Source: Chimonanthus salicifolius (Eukaryota; Streptophyta; Magnoliopsida; Laurales; Calycanthaceae). Taken from it: DNA of 64,000 bases. The translations under genes were made by a program, and so were the position numbers. Where the stretch lies: assembly GCA_013350335.1 (NCBI GenBank), contig CM023541.1, positions 60,515,413 to 60,579,412 on the forward strand, read 5' to 3'. A model generated the notes under the pieces. The model was given only the letters and a program-made list of their open reading frames with translations. It was not told where the DNA came from and did not search any database. Below are positions 1 to 23,280 of the stretch, piece by piece (position 1 is the first letter of the stretch; every line of letters begins with the position of its first letter).

Positions 1-596
1 ATGCAAAATATCTTCTGATTCTGTTGGTGGTAAGTTTGTCCCCTCTAGAATCTCAAGTGTCATTAGCACAAACTGTTGACATTTTGCGTTTCTGAATCTC
101 AATTTTTAAAGTACTATTTTAGTCACATGTTTATAAGTTTATATTTCTAATATTTCATTACATTTTGTAAATTTTCTTGAAACTTTTAGAAAATGTAATG
201 AAACATTATGAAGTTAAACTTATAATTGTTTGACTAATATATTTCTAAATTTTTATCTTACCTTTTTCTTTTTTGGTTGAAACTATTTGAAGTACGGCTT
301 AGACTTATTTTGTGGTTTCAATTTTTTTTTTTTTTGTAAAATATAATACACTTACAGCATCTCTTCTACCCTACTCAGTTACTAGTGTTGAACGGGTGCT
401 GATTCTATGCCTGTTCTTTTATATGTCATGCACCAAATTTACTGTTTCACTTTCATTTTTCTTAGCGAGAACAGGTTTTTTTTTTTTTAAGAAAAGTATT
501 TTCTATGCAAACAACTTATATAATGCATGCTTCATAATCGCTCGGGTTCAGTGGTTGAAGGAAATTTCTCTCTAAGTTCTCAAATTGTTCGTGTAG
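1..596 (+). other. Intron of the glutamate synthase gene (partial)
   Basis: This AT-rich stretch precedes the first recognisable glutamate synthase exon and ends in a 3' splice site, GTGTAG, at 591-596. I see no coding similarity in it. A strong donor-like GGTAAGT near position 30 is not preceded by the residues expected of the previous exon, so the upstream exon probably lies left of the window. Confidence 0.65.
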
Positions 597-11193
<10,597 letters not shown>

Positions 11194-11291
11194 AAATGAT
11201 GTTGACTTGTATTGGTGTTTCCTCTCCATGACTGGCTATCCAGGTACATACACAATTGGTAGAAGGTGGTCGGCTCACCATGATAGAAAAA

Positions 11292-11297
11292 AATAAA
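11292..11297 (+). promoter_or_regulatory. Possible polyadenylation signal of the GOGAT gene
   Basis: An AATAAA hexamer lies about 100 nt after the glutamate synthase stop codon, a sensible distance for a plant near-upstream element. The following 200 nt are T-rich. Plant signals are loose, so this is only a candidate. Confidence 0.35.
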
Positions 11298-11299
11298 TG

Positions 11300-13390
11300 G
11301 CTCTGTAGTATTCCATAGTGGTCAAGCCCCCTATTCCTATTTATTTCTTTTCGGTATTTGTTTTTTCAGCTTTAGGTTTAGTTCTTACCCTTTTTTTCCT
11401 TTACCATTATAGAAAAAGCTGCTTTGGCTGTGGATTGGGGAAATAAGAATATGTACAGAAGTTCCATTTTTGTCTGAAATGAAAAGATGGAATTTTGTGT
11501 CGATCTCATCTACTTTATGCTGCACATATTGTTGGGTATGGACATGTAGTTGGAAATTAAAATGAAAAAGAATAGAATTTGACAAAACTCGAACTCAAGT
11601 TGATCGGCTCATGTACCCTGCTCTGCTCGGCTTGGTTCAATCTTGATTAGTTAACTAGTACTGTACTAGTCTTGTTTATTGCACAACTCCACTTAACGTG
11701 CCTAATTTTATATAAATACAATTAAACTATGGGTAATCTATGCATAATGACACTATTTGCTAATATGGTACAATAATAAAATAAGTTAAAAATCACTAAA
11801 ATAAAAATTGACAAACCTCTATCTGCCATGTCTTCATGGATTGTACAAATAATGCATTCATTGATATATGTAATAATTGATTTTTGAACTCTAGATTTTT
11901 GAGGAACTGATCAAGTACTTGTATAGAAATGGTTCAATTACATGTAGAAAGGTTTTTTTATTTTTTTTTTATTTTTAATTATACTATTTTAAATTTAACA
12001 GACTAATTTTTTATTGAAATTATTATAATAAAAAAATATTTCCTATGTATCCCTGTAGAAACTAGATGTGTTTGCGACTGCATCAACTAAGTGAAAGCAA
12101 AAGTTCATGGACATATTACATCATGATCTCATGTACATATAAAATCTTTGATAAATGAAGTTTCAAAATCAGAATTTGTATCAACTTTGTGCTTCTAAGT
12201 ACCATATCAAATGAAATACAATGGCATAATCTATTCTAGAAAATTCAATATGATATAAGAGTTACAATATGAACGACTGTCCTTAAGACTTATGAAGGGT
12301 TTACTACAATAAATTTTGATGGTTTGCATCTCTACATGCATGAGCTTTATGTAGAGTAATTTAATGATAAATTCAAATTATTTAAAATATTTTTTTCTTC
12401 TCCAAATGTAGATTTAATCTTGACTAATATTCAGTTGATGTCATCACTAATGGATTAAGAAACTTAGGTAAAAATGTTTGTCCATTGATTTAATTTTAAT
12501 AAAAAAATATAAATGATTAAGATGATTTGATAGATCTTATTTTAAACAATTTTATAAATCTATTTAATCATTCAATTGACCATATGATTGTCCTAATCAT
12601 CTGACGTGACTTGGCTAGAGCATTTTCACTTTTTACTTCAGACATTTATTAGAAAAATCAAGAGTAGACAAGACTTTCAATATCAATTATTATTTTTTGA
12701 ATCCTAATTAAAAATACATGTAGAAAATAATAAGAATATTGATTGTGTAAACTTTTGACTTCATCTAATCTTAATCTTATTGTGATTTTAGACATTGAAA
12801 ATTAGTAGCTTGAGGAAGACTTGGGTACCTATTTTAAATGGGGATCTTCACATTTATCATGGGATGAGCCCCATGTAATTAAGTAGGATGGATAGAGCAC
12901 TTCGTGCATAATACAATCTAAGAGAAACTCTTTAATTCGATGATCATAAGATTGTGAGATGGGAAAAAAATTAAAATTTCAAATTTTAAAATCACAAAGC
13001 TACTATCATCCAATGATGTAGATCAGATTTTACCCAATTAATCTATTTATCATTCTCTATATATTTCATCAGAAAATTTATGATCCACCTTCATATTTAG
13101 AGAACAACCTCTTTAAAAAAAAAACTTGTGAAGTCTCTCTAAAGTTTTTCCCTTAAAAATTAATTGCTATAAAGTCACTAATTTTTTATATCTCATCCTA
13201 TAAAATTTATAATAATTAAACTGAAGAGATTTTTTTTTAAGTTATATTATTCATATAAGTTCTCTCTCGTGTGCCACATTCATCTCGTAAAAAGTATGCA
13301 CCTAGCTATACCGAGAAAGGACGTTTACTCGGGCCGAGGACCGTTCTCTAGTTTTTTTTCAAACAAGGTCGTTCTCTTCCCGCGCCAACT
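11300..13390. other. Intergenic spacer, GOGAT to F-box gene
   Basis: AT-rich, with the probable 3' UTR of the glutamate synthase gene in the first few hundred bases. No open frame, RNA gene or clear repeat boundary was recognised in the rest. Confidence 0.6.
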
Positions 13391-13391
13391 C

Positions 13392-13398
13392 TATAAAT
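13392..13398 (+). promoter_or_regulatory. TATA box of the F-box gene
   Basis: TATAAAT lies 52-58 nt upstream of the chosen ATG at 13450. With initiation about 30 nt downstream of the box, the 5' leader would be only about 25 nt. This supports 13450 rather than an earlier start. Confidence 0.5.
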
Positions 13399-13449
13399 GG
13401 CACTGCTCGTCACATATCCCGTTCACAATCCTTACTCGAATCTCAAAAA

Positions 13450-16400
13450 ATGAAAATGGAAGCGAGAGCGATGGCGAAACGGAAATCACCAGAATTCCAG
13501 ATGGGGAAAATCATGAGGAGAGAAAGCTCAATTTCCATTTCCTCCTGCTCTTCTCCTCACTCCTCGTTCTTCGTGTCTCCACACTCTCCATTCATCTGGT
13601 ACTCTCTCTCTCTCTCTGATTCTACTCCAAAGCACTATAATCTTCTTTCAATTCGTTTCCTTGACTTTTCAAGAACAGATGTAGATCATTGAACTTTTTT
13701 GAAAGATTAGAAGATGAGTAGTTATGTCATCTGTATTTCAGTTTAGTTTCTGATAACGGATAGATCTTCAGATCGGGCTATCTTTGAAGCACATAATTCT
13801 TTTGACAGATCGTTCTCAGATTTCAGTCTGAAAATCTAAGCAGATCGTTTTGAAAATCGTGAAATTGTAGCACATTTCCTCAATTTAGGATCAGCTATCA
13901 ATGAGAACATTGATAAAAGGAAGTTTGTGCACATTTTGAATTCTCAGACTTCGCAACAGGATTCAAATTGATCAACATAAAAGGCAGGCATACTAGATCT
14001 AATTTTAGGAAACCGATCTGAATTTCGAAATATTAGACACTAAAATTCAAGTAGATGAAAGATTGATTGCAAAATTGGGAGATTTCGAGCTGATTTGCAG
14101 AAGATTGGATTCTAGTGCTGAAAATACTTGTAGATGAGTTTAAGATTGGAGATGGTATCAAAATTTACAGTTGATTCTTTAGTGACTAATTCCAGTTTGG
14201 AGTTCAGTTTTCTGGAAATTGAATTCCAGACTAGCTGTTTTGATTGCAATGAATTTTACCAAACGAAAAAAAAAATTCTTGAAAGAGAAACGTCTTGTCT
14301 CTGTTTTCAGATCTGGAGTTTCTGATTAGATTTTGAGATCTGTCTTTTTAATATATTTTTTGTAACATTTTTCAGACATATCGATCACATTAAACGAAAG
14401 TAGATTAAAAATGGAATAGAATACCATCCATTTTATTCTTCTAGATCAGTTAGATGAACATTTAAACAGATGCTGTATTGTATTATTAATTTAGAGATTT
14501 CATTTATTTAGCTCATACATTTCATAAGATGAGCCATCTGTCAAAATTTTAAAATGTAATAGAGAACATAGAAGCCTATTGCATTTAGTGTGGAAGTGAG
14601 TGAATTCCTATGTAAGAAACAATAAATTACGATTGTAACATCGTTATTTCTTTTGTAAATATTAGCAGAAATGACAGTGATTTAATTTCAGAACATCGAC
14701 TTATCTATTTTAAAATTTTAATTTATTTATTAAATGAATTTATATGTTATGTTTCTAAGTAAGTTGAGATATTTAACCTTACGGGTAGGTTTAGAAACTT
14801 CTGATTACTCGGTTCTACTTGGCTTGTCTAGGTAATGTAGAATTTTTCTGGTCGTTTCTTTGAGAGGCGATATTTTTTAACCATTTTACTATCTGTTTAT
14901 TTTTGCAATTCTTTTCTTTGTTTATATGAGATTACTTCTGTCTAAATGATGAAGGTATGAAGATATTTGGATAGAGATAGCAAAGTATTTAGACGGGAAA
15001 TGTTTGATGAAGCTAGCAATGACAAATCGTTGGTTCCACCGCGTCATCATGGAAGAGTGCGTCTGGAAATTCGCTCTCTTGCGCGAACTCAACGTCCCTC
15101 CACCCAAGCGCGTTGCTTTCAAATGGGCTCAGATCTATGCTTCCACTTATGGTCTCTCCCTATCTCTATCTCGAATTGAGAAGTATATAACTGAAAAATA
15201 GAATTAAAAATCATTTGTATCTACTTATTCAATTTGATGAAATTGATGACCATTCGTATTTTCTTTTTATTCTCATTTTGACTGTTATTACTAAATTCAT
15301 ATCAAATAGATAAGATTACCTTTTATTTTATTTGATCAAAACTCATGACTCATGAATGAATCCATATATGTTACTTGACAACATTTCTTATAAATTAGAT
15401 GTTTTAGAATAGTCCCAAGATGGTGCACGTGTGACTGTGATCGAGGCCTTGAGAAGTCGGCCATAATAGGTAGGACCTGGACCCACATGGGATCCACGCT
15501 TGGTGTCCACTGCCATACTTGATGTCATATCGATTGTGGAACCAGAGGTCGAGGATAGCTATTTCAAATCATGTATTCATGTTTGTTTAGGAATTAGGAT
15601 AATGTTGTTTGGAGAAGTGTCAGAATTTTCAAGTTGATAATCTTTGAAAGGTCGTTCTCCTTTACTCAGATAAATTAGAGGAATGAATCGGTAGATGGAG
15701 AATTATGTAGATTATTATTATTGTTATTATTATTATTATTAAAATTATTCATTCCATTTATTTTAATATTGATTTTCTGAATTGTAATTTTTATAATAGT
15801 AGAACTGATGATTATTATGTAAATTGTTTCTTTGAGCATAATATACCTATGTGTTCATTTGTGTGAATTTGACTTGAGCCAGACTTAAATAAATGGGCTT
15901 AGAAAATGTTTTTATAAGAAGGACCAGGTTCAGGCTTTAAGCCCATTTATTTTTAATGACCATTTATTAAAATTTCATGTCAAAAATGAATTTATAACCA
16001 CTCGATATTAATAGTCAAAATCATAACGTGTCATTTTTTCAAAGAAGTTTGTCAACTTTGGATCTCAAGATTAAGTGGTTAGAAATTGATCTTTTGACTA
16101 AAATTCTAACCAATGGTAGGTATTTAAAATACTATCAATCTGTATGATGCAATTTTCAAGTGACAAAATGCAAATTTTTTGAAAAATAAAAAATGGTGTT
16201 AGGTGCAAAATAAACGGACTTTAAAAGGTGGGCTAGGCCTATGACTTTAAAAGCCCTACGGGCTTTAGATAAGCTCGGGCTTTTAACAGGCCTGATCATA
16301 CTACAATGTCTCTAAAGTCGGTCGGCCCTTTCTTCCTAGTTCTTAGATATTTTAAGGATCAAATTTAAACTATCAAATAAGTAAATTCTTTTACGTTTAC

Positions 16401-19400
16401 TTGATGCAACAATTGAGATGAATTATATGGACTGTCACGTTGAGCAGACTAGTTTTGAATTCAAAATGATATTAACCTAGAGCATATTCAATTGATCATT
16501 ACTAGAGTCCAATTATAAGTTGTACACTTCAGTGTTGAAATTTTAGTATTACACCGTCTTATTTTAAGTAGTTGTGAGAGACAGGTCTTCTTGGGATTTC
16601 ACATTTTCACCTAGTTAATCCAACACAAATTTTTATGAGCCAATTTGATTTCAATTCAAGTGCAAACTGAGACCAACTATTTTATGAACCTGAGCAAGCT
16701 ACGTCCAAAGTTTCAAAAAGGAGGGGTACGCTGCAAAGTAGTTGATTGGCATTGGTTTTACAATTCACCAGTGTGCTACAGCATGTACCAGTTGAGTAGA
16801 CAGACATGGCTACCTCTTGTCAGCCATTGCATTTTAGCCGTTTAGCTGGATGCCTATTTTGATTATTGATGACTGCTTAAAGACGTCCTTAGAAAAATGT
16901 TTGCTTAGTATGGCCAAGTGACCTCTTCGATGTGTAATACATTAGTCTGATGCAGATTAAAAAAATCATATGGCTGATGCAGAGTGGTAGTCCAACCTTT
17001 AAAACTATATGATTAGGTAACATTAGATCAAGTTTAGCTGGGCTAATGATGAACCTGAGTTACAAAACTCAAGCCAGGTTAAAAATTTCAGACCTGAACC
17101 TGGCATGATTGGTTCAAACCCATGCCACTCAGGTTTCAAAAATTTACCCTGCTGATTAGCGACTTGGGAATGGACTTTTTTAGCCATTTATTTGTTTTTG
17201 TCTTTCTTTTCTGAAGATCTTTAAGCTTCTTTTACCAGAAGCATGCCCGTGGCACTAACTGATACTTGTGCATTTTATCCAGATGGAGGTCATTCTTACC
17301 GCTATCATCAGCAAGAAAAACATATCGGTGAGTTAATTTTCCACCACGGCTTATGCGCCCTTGTTAAGTTTGGACTTTATTTGTACGCATTATTAAATGA
17401 ATGGCTTTCGATGATTCAGATGTGATGAAGCTATTATGGTTGAGTGGACCAAATCTAAATTGGTTGAGTCTGACGCTAATTTCCTTAGATAAACATAGTG
17501 AGATCATAAATTACTCAAGAGGCATTGATATCACTTTGTTGACAATAAAGCTGTCTGCTGAATTGGATTATCAGAGCCAAAGAAGGCCGAAATCAACTTA
17601 TATCGGTAGAATACAACTTACAATTTTCAACATTAAATTACAATGAAGCACCAAAATTTTAAAACCCTGATCCCAATCCTCCCGTTGCATGCTGCTCATG
17701 ACTTCTCCTACCCATACCCAATAAATTCATCACTCTTTTAAAGTTTTTTTTTTTTTAAAGTTGGGTATGAGAATCGCGAAGTTTCTAGGCAAACAAACTC
17801 TACAACATTTAAAGGGAATGGACACATCCCACTTGATAAAAGTCTCTGACAAGAATGGTGATGGTTTCATTATTTAGCAGAGTCAGCGAAAGCACTGCAA
17901 GAAACGTATCTCGGATGTGATTGTTGTGTAGACCAATTCAATAAACTGTAGAAAAATAGAATTTACATTAGACCTCGGCCGTCATCGGCATGGCTAGAAC
18001 CAAGGAATGGAAGCATGTGTATGGCCGCTCCAAATTTGTGAAAACCTATTTTTTAACACTAACGAAATTAAACTCTTTTACACATTGACCCTCTAAATTG
18101 TTGAAACTATAACGCTGCCCCCAGATAGAGCTCAATTTGGTGCATGTCAATTATGAAGGTAAAGATCGCAGAGCATTCGCTTGAACATAGATTGTGCACA
18201 AAGTCACACATTTAATAATCTTAAACTATGACTTCATGGCTAAAGTTCAACTATTTTTAATGGCCATGTCCTAGTTCATAGATACGTATAAGTTCAATAG
18301 TGTTTGAGTCATGACTTTCATGGTGGAATTGGTCTGCATGATTTTTGTTTAATATGAGTTAAATCCCTTTATTCTATATAAAAACAGGGTATACTCTATC
18401 CCCATTATTTGGGTCTATTGGAAATAATGTATACTCCTGTGTGTATGCTTGAAGATTGGATGAGGATTGGGGGCTTCTTCTTCGACTCGCCTTATGCATT
18501 GGTGACAGACAAGCTGTTATTGCCGAAGAAAATCCAATATGAAGAATCAACTCAGGAGATGTTGAGGAAAACTGGCGTTGGCATCATAATGAACGTAAAA
18601 ACAGGGATATGGATCGCCGGTACAAAAATGAATGAAACCCTTCTGATTGATTATTTTTCTTGTTCTCCTTGGAATTTTAGCCATTTGTTAAGGTCATTAG
18701 TTCGTAACAAATTACTCCAGTGATTTCAATTTGAAGTAACACCCTGTCATCATGTTTCAGATCTACAGCTTGTTCGATGTCCGGTCTGCAACCTCAACAC
18801 GTGTGAAGGTATGGTGAGAATAAGGCAACCATCTAATGTACAACAATTGAACTGAGAGAATTAACTCTCGAACTTCGTTCAAGTACATGATTCTCGTCGA
18901 ATGTGTGCGTGACTGTATTTGTGTCTGTTTTGTCTTTACAGTTAAGGAATGGATCCACCTTACCAAGGGTACGGTCAAAATAGGTTGTTCATGCAAAGCT
19001 GGTCAAAACATTGATGCCAAAATGCATGGACAAACAAAAACACTAAAACACACACACACACATATTGATGATGAAGAACTTCAAGACCCCTATCTATCCA
19101 TACGAAGGCGTTAGGATAAACTCCAGATGCACGCAAACCTCCAAAAGCCATGTGCATCGGATTACTACATGATTGAACCTGGGACATCTAGTTCATGAAC
19201 AAAATATTTAATAAACTACAAACGCATATTTGGACCAGTATTGTGACCCTCTGGTTTTAAGAGCCAAATGGACTACTTCGTTTCTGATTCTCAATAAGCC
19301 TGGTAATATGGTTCCACCGATCACTTCATTCTTGCTCTGGCCCAACAGGGAGTAGAAGGTCAGGCTCTATTTTCAGCTGGGATTGTAATTAGTGTTCGAG

Positions 19401-21256
19401 GAAACTTTTTCCTATTCTATTATTTGGCATTGCTAAGTGGAAAAGGCACCTAGAGATAACTTAAGGATTAGATCTAGCAAAAATATTGAATTTAGACAGC
19501 ATAGTCACCTGTTTGGTAATTGAATAACTTAAAGAAAATCTTTCTACTTTCAATTTGTGAAAGAATTGGGGTCCATGGGTGACTCCGCTCTCTCTTCCCT
19601 CCCCCCTCCCCCCTCCCCCCTCCCCCAACTGAAACTCTTCCGAATTGCCAAAGTTTTACCCGATCCAAGTGCAGCATTAGTTTTTGTATGAAACAAATAA
19701 ATGGTGATGGCGCAAAACCATTTCCCAACTTGGAAGGGAACTGCCAGCCGTATCACTTTCACGTGAGAATTTGTCTGGAACACTTCTCCACAGCTAAGTG
19801 TGAATATGTTAAAAGCATAATGATTGGCATGTTGAATTAGCAAAAGCTTATTTATATATTCAGTATTTGTGATTTAATCTGCGTCATACAGGGACAATGC
19901 AGACACTGGATGCGAGGCATCTAGAGCTGTTCCTTCATGAGGAGTACAAGGAAGGAACATGGGGCTATGATGAGATTGGATCTTTCCGCATTAAGAAGCA
20001 CTGCCATGCGGCCTCTGCAGGAATTTTTGACGTCAGACACTTCAAATCATCCTGCACTAAAGGTAACCACTTGTTTAGTTTCCATGACCACCGTCATCAA
20101 AGTCATCACAATCATCAATCATCATCAGATCAAACTCCGAAACAGAATCATCACTGTTTGTGAATTCTACCAAACAGCAAATGCATGTACGGGTTGGGTT
20201 CATTTCACAACGAACCCAATCCAACCACAAAAATTCCCATTATGAGCTCAATCTAACACAAATTTCAATCAGAACCCAAATCTGCACACATTTTAGTGAA
20301 CCCAACCCAACCTCAAGGACCTTTAACCCAAACCCAAACATATACAGTTCATGTTATATACAGGGGCAGTTTGACTTAGGGTGGCCTTCAATCCAAACCC
20401 AACTAAATTTGTAATTCAGGTTATATGAGACCATTAAGCCTCTGTAAACATTTAACTGCATTTTGTGGAAAAATTAATTTACAAAGAAAACAAACATTAA
20501 CATGCTGTTGTTGGAGAGCCATGTCCCCCAAAGATTTTATGAATGAATTCGATTGTTGCTGACCTCGTTGTCCATAGAATGGATTTTAGAATAGAAACTG
20601 AGTCAGTCATTGGGCATGAGAATTTCACCTCTGAGGTGATCCACCAGCCTTGCAACGTATGCTCATCAACAAAGGCCGTTTCTTTCACACAAGCACAACT
20701 TACCTTAGAAATCCCAATCCAACCTGACCCAGGTAGAACCAAAGCCAGTTCTAGTTTGAACCCAAAGAAAAGTTGCACTTCTCTGTGCAAACTTTCATGA
20801 TGGAACCATCATAAGTTATTGGCAATTTGCAGAACTGAACAATACAGGAAACAGGCTCAGCGATTTCCACCAAATAGGGAAAGTATACTGAAATAAGTAG
20901 TCTTTTCTTTTATTTTTTCCCTTCTCTTCCTGGACTTTTCTCCTTGTTCTTATTCTAAAACCAATTACCAACTATGATCAGAACTTTTTGATCTCAAATC
21001 ATGGGTTGGAAAACCGGAAGACTGGCAACCCAGGGCACGCATAAACATCCATGGGGTAGCTATCAGCACAAATCTACAGACAAATGAAGGTAAAAAAAGA
21101 ACAATACTTCTCTGCATTTGAATCTAACTTTGCCTGCATCTTCTCATTATCTAACTCAACCTCTCTGTTGCAGGTCTCATGGTGAAATACCAAGTAATGA
21201 GAGCTGGGGTTGACGGACCAGTGGTTTCAATAAGAGTCTCTCAGCAACTTGTATGA
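13450..21256 (+). CDS. RMF: F-box protein resembling Arabidopsis RMF (At3g61730)
   Basis: Predicted substrate adaptor of an SCF ubiquitin ligase. From memory, the Arabidopsis relative RMF and a rice relative act in anther and tapetum development; that role is inferred here. Eight exons keep phase throughout: 13450-13598, 14955-15151, 17283-17327, 18455-18619, 18761-18808, 19892-20062, 20982-21089, 21174-21256. They encode 321 residues. The N terminus is basic and Ser-rich. The F-box-like segment, about residues 50-95, reads YEDIWIEIAKYLDGK then TNRWFHRVIMEECVWKFA. Later landmarks match the RMF family: HQQEKHIDWMRIG, GIWIADLQLVRCPVC, TMQTLDARHLELF, and a C terminus ending VSIRVSQQLV. The family is short and intron-rich, and the length fits. 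The start is set by the TATA box and by the phase into exon 2. No lesion seen. Introns are large (up to about 2.1 kb) and one carries a C-rich tract at 19598-19626. Confidence 0.85.
15880..16302. repeat. GGGCTT/GGCCT-rich repeat remnant in F-box intron 2
   Basis: Both edges of this segment carry words such as GGGCTTTAGATAAGCTCGGG and AAGCCCATTTAT in inverted arrangement, with AT-rich sequence between. Plant hAT-type non-autonomous elements often look like this, but I could not define terminal repeats or a target duplication. Confidence 0.3.
19598..19626 (+). repeat. C-rich (CCCCCCT)n tract, G-quadruplex candidate on the minus strand
   Basis: Runs of five to six C separated by single T occur at least four times. 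The complementary strand therefore has G runs with one-base loops, the classic G-quadruplex pattern. The tract lies in the intron between F-box exons 5 and 6. Confidence 0.75.
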
Positions 21257-21719
21257 CTTTCCAAGTATCACAAGTTCTTTCAAATTTTCATTTTTCTTTA
21301 GTCACATCTTTTCCAGATTACTGGACGAGTCTCAACATATCAAATCCACTTACCATATCACTCCTCCTTGCTCATTTTTTCATATTCATTCCTGCAACAG
21401 ACGATATATTTTGTAACAACGTATTATCGTAGATGAAAGAAGGTACCTTGAAAAATAAAAAGAAAAAAGGTACCATGTTTTTGATAATGATGAGGAATCT
21501 TTAAAAAGAAAAAAAAAAGGAAAGAAAGCATCGTTTATTTTCCTGCATTTGTTCTTCAAGTAGCTTAGAACTAAGAGAAATTGATAACATGGCATAATAT
21601 TATCCCACATAGTTTCTCCTCCACTAAAAATTACCAAACAAGAGCATTCAAGAGAAACCCTCCTTTCTCTCACGTACCCCCAATCCAAACAGTCTCAAAG
21701 ATTGATTTCAATGGGCATT
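21257..21719. other. Spacer after the F-box gene
   Basis: Probably contains the 3' UTR of the F-box gene. No further gene or repeat was recognised. Confidence 0.5.
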
Positions 21720-21838
21720 TGTTAGGACTGAGAATCCAGCTAAAAGGCTAACCTATTAAGTGGAGTAACCCAAGTCCTTTAAAAGTCCCTAAATCTCCCA
21801 TTGAAGACCAATACGGGACTCGTTCGCTGCCCCCAACA
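21720..21838 (+). mobile_element. Short LTR-like element (TRIM or solo-LTR type)
   Basis: A 119-bp block begins TGTTAGGACTGAG and ends GCCCCCAACA, giving TGTT...AACA ends typical of retrotransposon LTRs. It is flanked by GCATT (21715-21719) and ACATT (21839-21843), a 4-of-5 match that could be a decayed target-site duplication. The internal phrase GGGACTCGTTCGCTGCCCCC resembles short plant LTRs. No internal domain, primer-binding site or second LTR was seen, so it is a solo copy or remnant. Confidence 0.45.
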
Positions 21839-21843
21839 ACATT

Positions 21844-22784
21844 TGTCTACATGAGGTACCCGCAGTAACTGAAATTAACATCCTTATAATTTATAAACCT
21901 TGGTCGATAATGAATGAATCTGATGGCATTGGCATTTTGGAATCCCTATTTTTCATGGTTACTTCATTTGGAATCATTATTATTGAAAAAGAAGCATCTT
22001 CCAATTATGCTAATGGCTCTTGTCATCGACATCCTTAAATACTTCTGCTCTACTTTGTTTACAGTTTGTTTCATATGCCCTGTGAAACTAGGCGAGCTGA
22101 AAATTTAGCCACTTAGGAGCTTTTGTTTTCATTGACAAAAAACAGTGAAAGAGCTAAAATGCACCCACATTTAAATAACATATTTTCACCACATTTACCA
22201 AACAAACTGATCAAACAGACAAGGAAATAAATCAGCATAAAAGGATGAGCTCGTCGTCACAGCCATGAGGTTTCAGATTAGAGGAAAAACAAAGAAAAGT
22301 TCAATGTACCAAAATAGCTTCCATTTCCCTATCAGAAACTGGTGTTGGCCTTGGCTGAAGGGAAGCCTTCCCTCTTTCAACAGTGCTTTTTGGTGGATCA
22401 GAAACTTTTTGAATTTGGGATAATAAAAAAATAGAAAAATTTCAGCTGTAAGGCTGATCCCTTTTTTATCATTTTTTTAAATTTCTACAAGTTTCAGAAT
22501 AAATATGGGCAGTAAGACCTAAAAGAATAGCAAGACCAAATTAGGTACTTGAGTCGAAGAAACATCTGATGCATGACAGTAGAAGAGACATTGTACCCAC
22601 CACTAAAAAAAAAAAATCATCGCTGTGTCAATAAAGACTTTTGGTATGCTCCTCCCACCATAGGCTTAGGTATTGGACGATAGGTTGTGCATTGGTTGAT
22701 ATGTACTGAGTTTTTAGATGCCATTATTTATTTACCGATCGGTCAAAAACACAGCGCCAATACCGAGACTCGAGCCCAGCCCCC
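21844..22784. other. Spacer between LTR-like element and tRNA-Asn
   Basis: AT-rich sequence without a supported gene. From about 22660 it contains CGATA and GATCGGTC words that recur elsewhere in the window (see the dispersed family finding). Confidence 0.5.
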
Positions 22785-22791
22785 AAAAAAA
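22785..22791 (-). terminator. RNA polymerase III terminator of tRNA-Asn
   Basis: Seven consecutive A on the plus strand give T7 on the minus strand, starting 11 nt beyond the discriminator base of the tRNA. This is a standard Pol III stop. Confidence 0.8.
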
Positions 22792-22802
22792 TCGGGTAAT
22801 TT

Positions 22803-22826
22803 CGCTAGAAGGAGGGCTTGAACCTC

Positions 22827-22859
<33 letters not shown>

Positions 22860-22876
22860 AACTGAGCTATTCCAGC
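22803..22876 (-). tRNA. tRNA-Asn (anticodon GTT), nuclear type
   Basis: The minus strand folds as a complete 74-nt tRNA. The acceptor stem GCTGGAA pairs with TTCTAGC with one G-T wobble, followed by discriminator G. The D arm is AGCTCAGTTGGTTAGAGC, the anticodon loop CTGTTAA gives GTT (Asn), and the T arm contains GGTTCAAGCCC, a good B box. It matches the cytosolic plant tRNA-Asn rather than the plastid one, which starts TCCTCAGT. No intron is present. A T7 terminator follows. It is expected to be functional. Confidence 0.95.
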
Positions 22877-23029
22877 TATTAGATTTTTCTTTTTCTTTTT
22901 TAAATCAAAATCGTTTTTGGGCTATTTTCGCATTATTTAATCAATTTTTTTTAATTTAAGAAATATATATCTAAGTTATTTTCATCATTTTTGCATTTTG
23001 AATTATTTTCTTTGAGTTCTGGATTTAAG

Positions 23030-23280
23030 ATAATTTTAAAATTTGAGTATTTTGTGAAAGTAATTTAATGAAGTAATATCCAATGATTATGTAATTTAAT
23101 GGAGATGTGTTAATGTCATTCAAATAACTTTAGAGTGTATGTGCGATTTTCTAAGATTTTTCTCAAAATTTGATAAAAGCTCGAACTTCTAAGATAATTT
23201 CCATTTTTGAGTTTCTTGTTAAAAAATTGAATGAAATGTCATACAAATGTTTCTATAATTAAATGAAGAGTTCTTAATGT
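23030..23280. repeat. Dispersed AT-rich repeat, copy 1
   Basis: This block shares ordered words with 40395-40640 in the same orientation, for example TTCTAAGATAA, TTTCTTGT, AATGAAAT and TTAAATGAAGA followed by TTCTTAAT. Both copies have CGATA-type words on each side at similar distances, suggesting parts of one non-coding element family. Confidence 0.5.

Noticed and set aside
1..31. Strong donor-like GGTAAGT as the end of a glutamate synthase exon
   Set aside because: The preceding codons do not resemble the conserved sequence that should end in Lys before VAESLGH, and the required phase 0 does not fit a known residue string.
13269..13619. 116-residue frame overlapping F-box exon 1
   Set aside because: Different frame from the F-box N terminus, starts upstream of the TATA box, and cannot be spliced in phase to exon 2.
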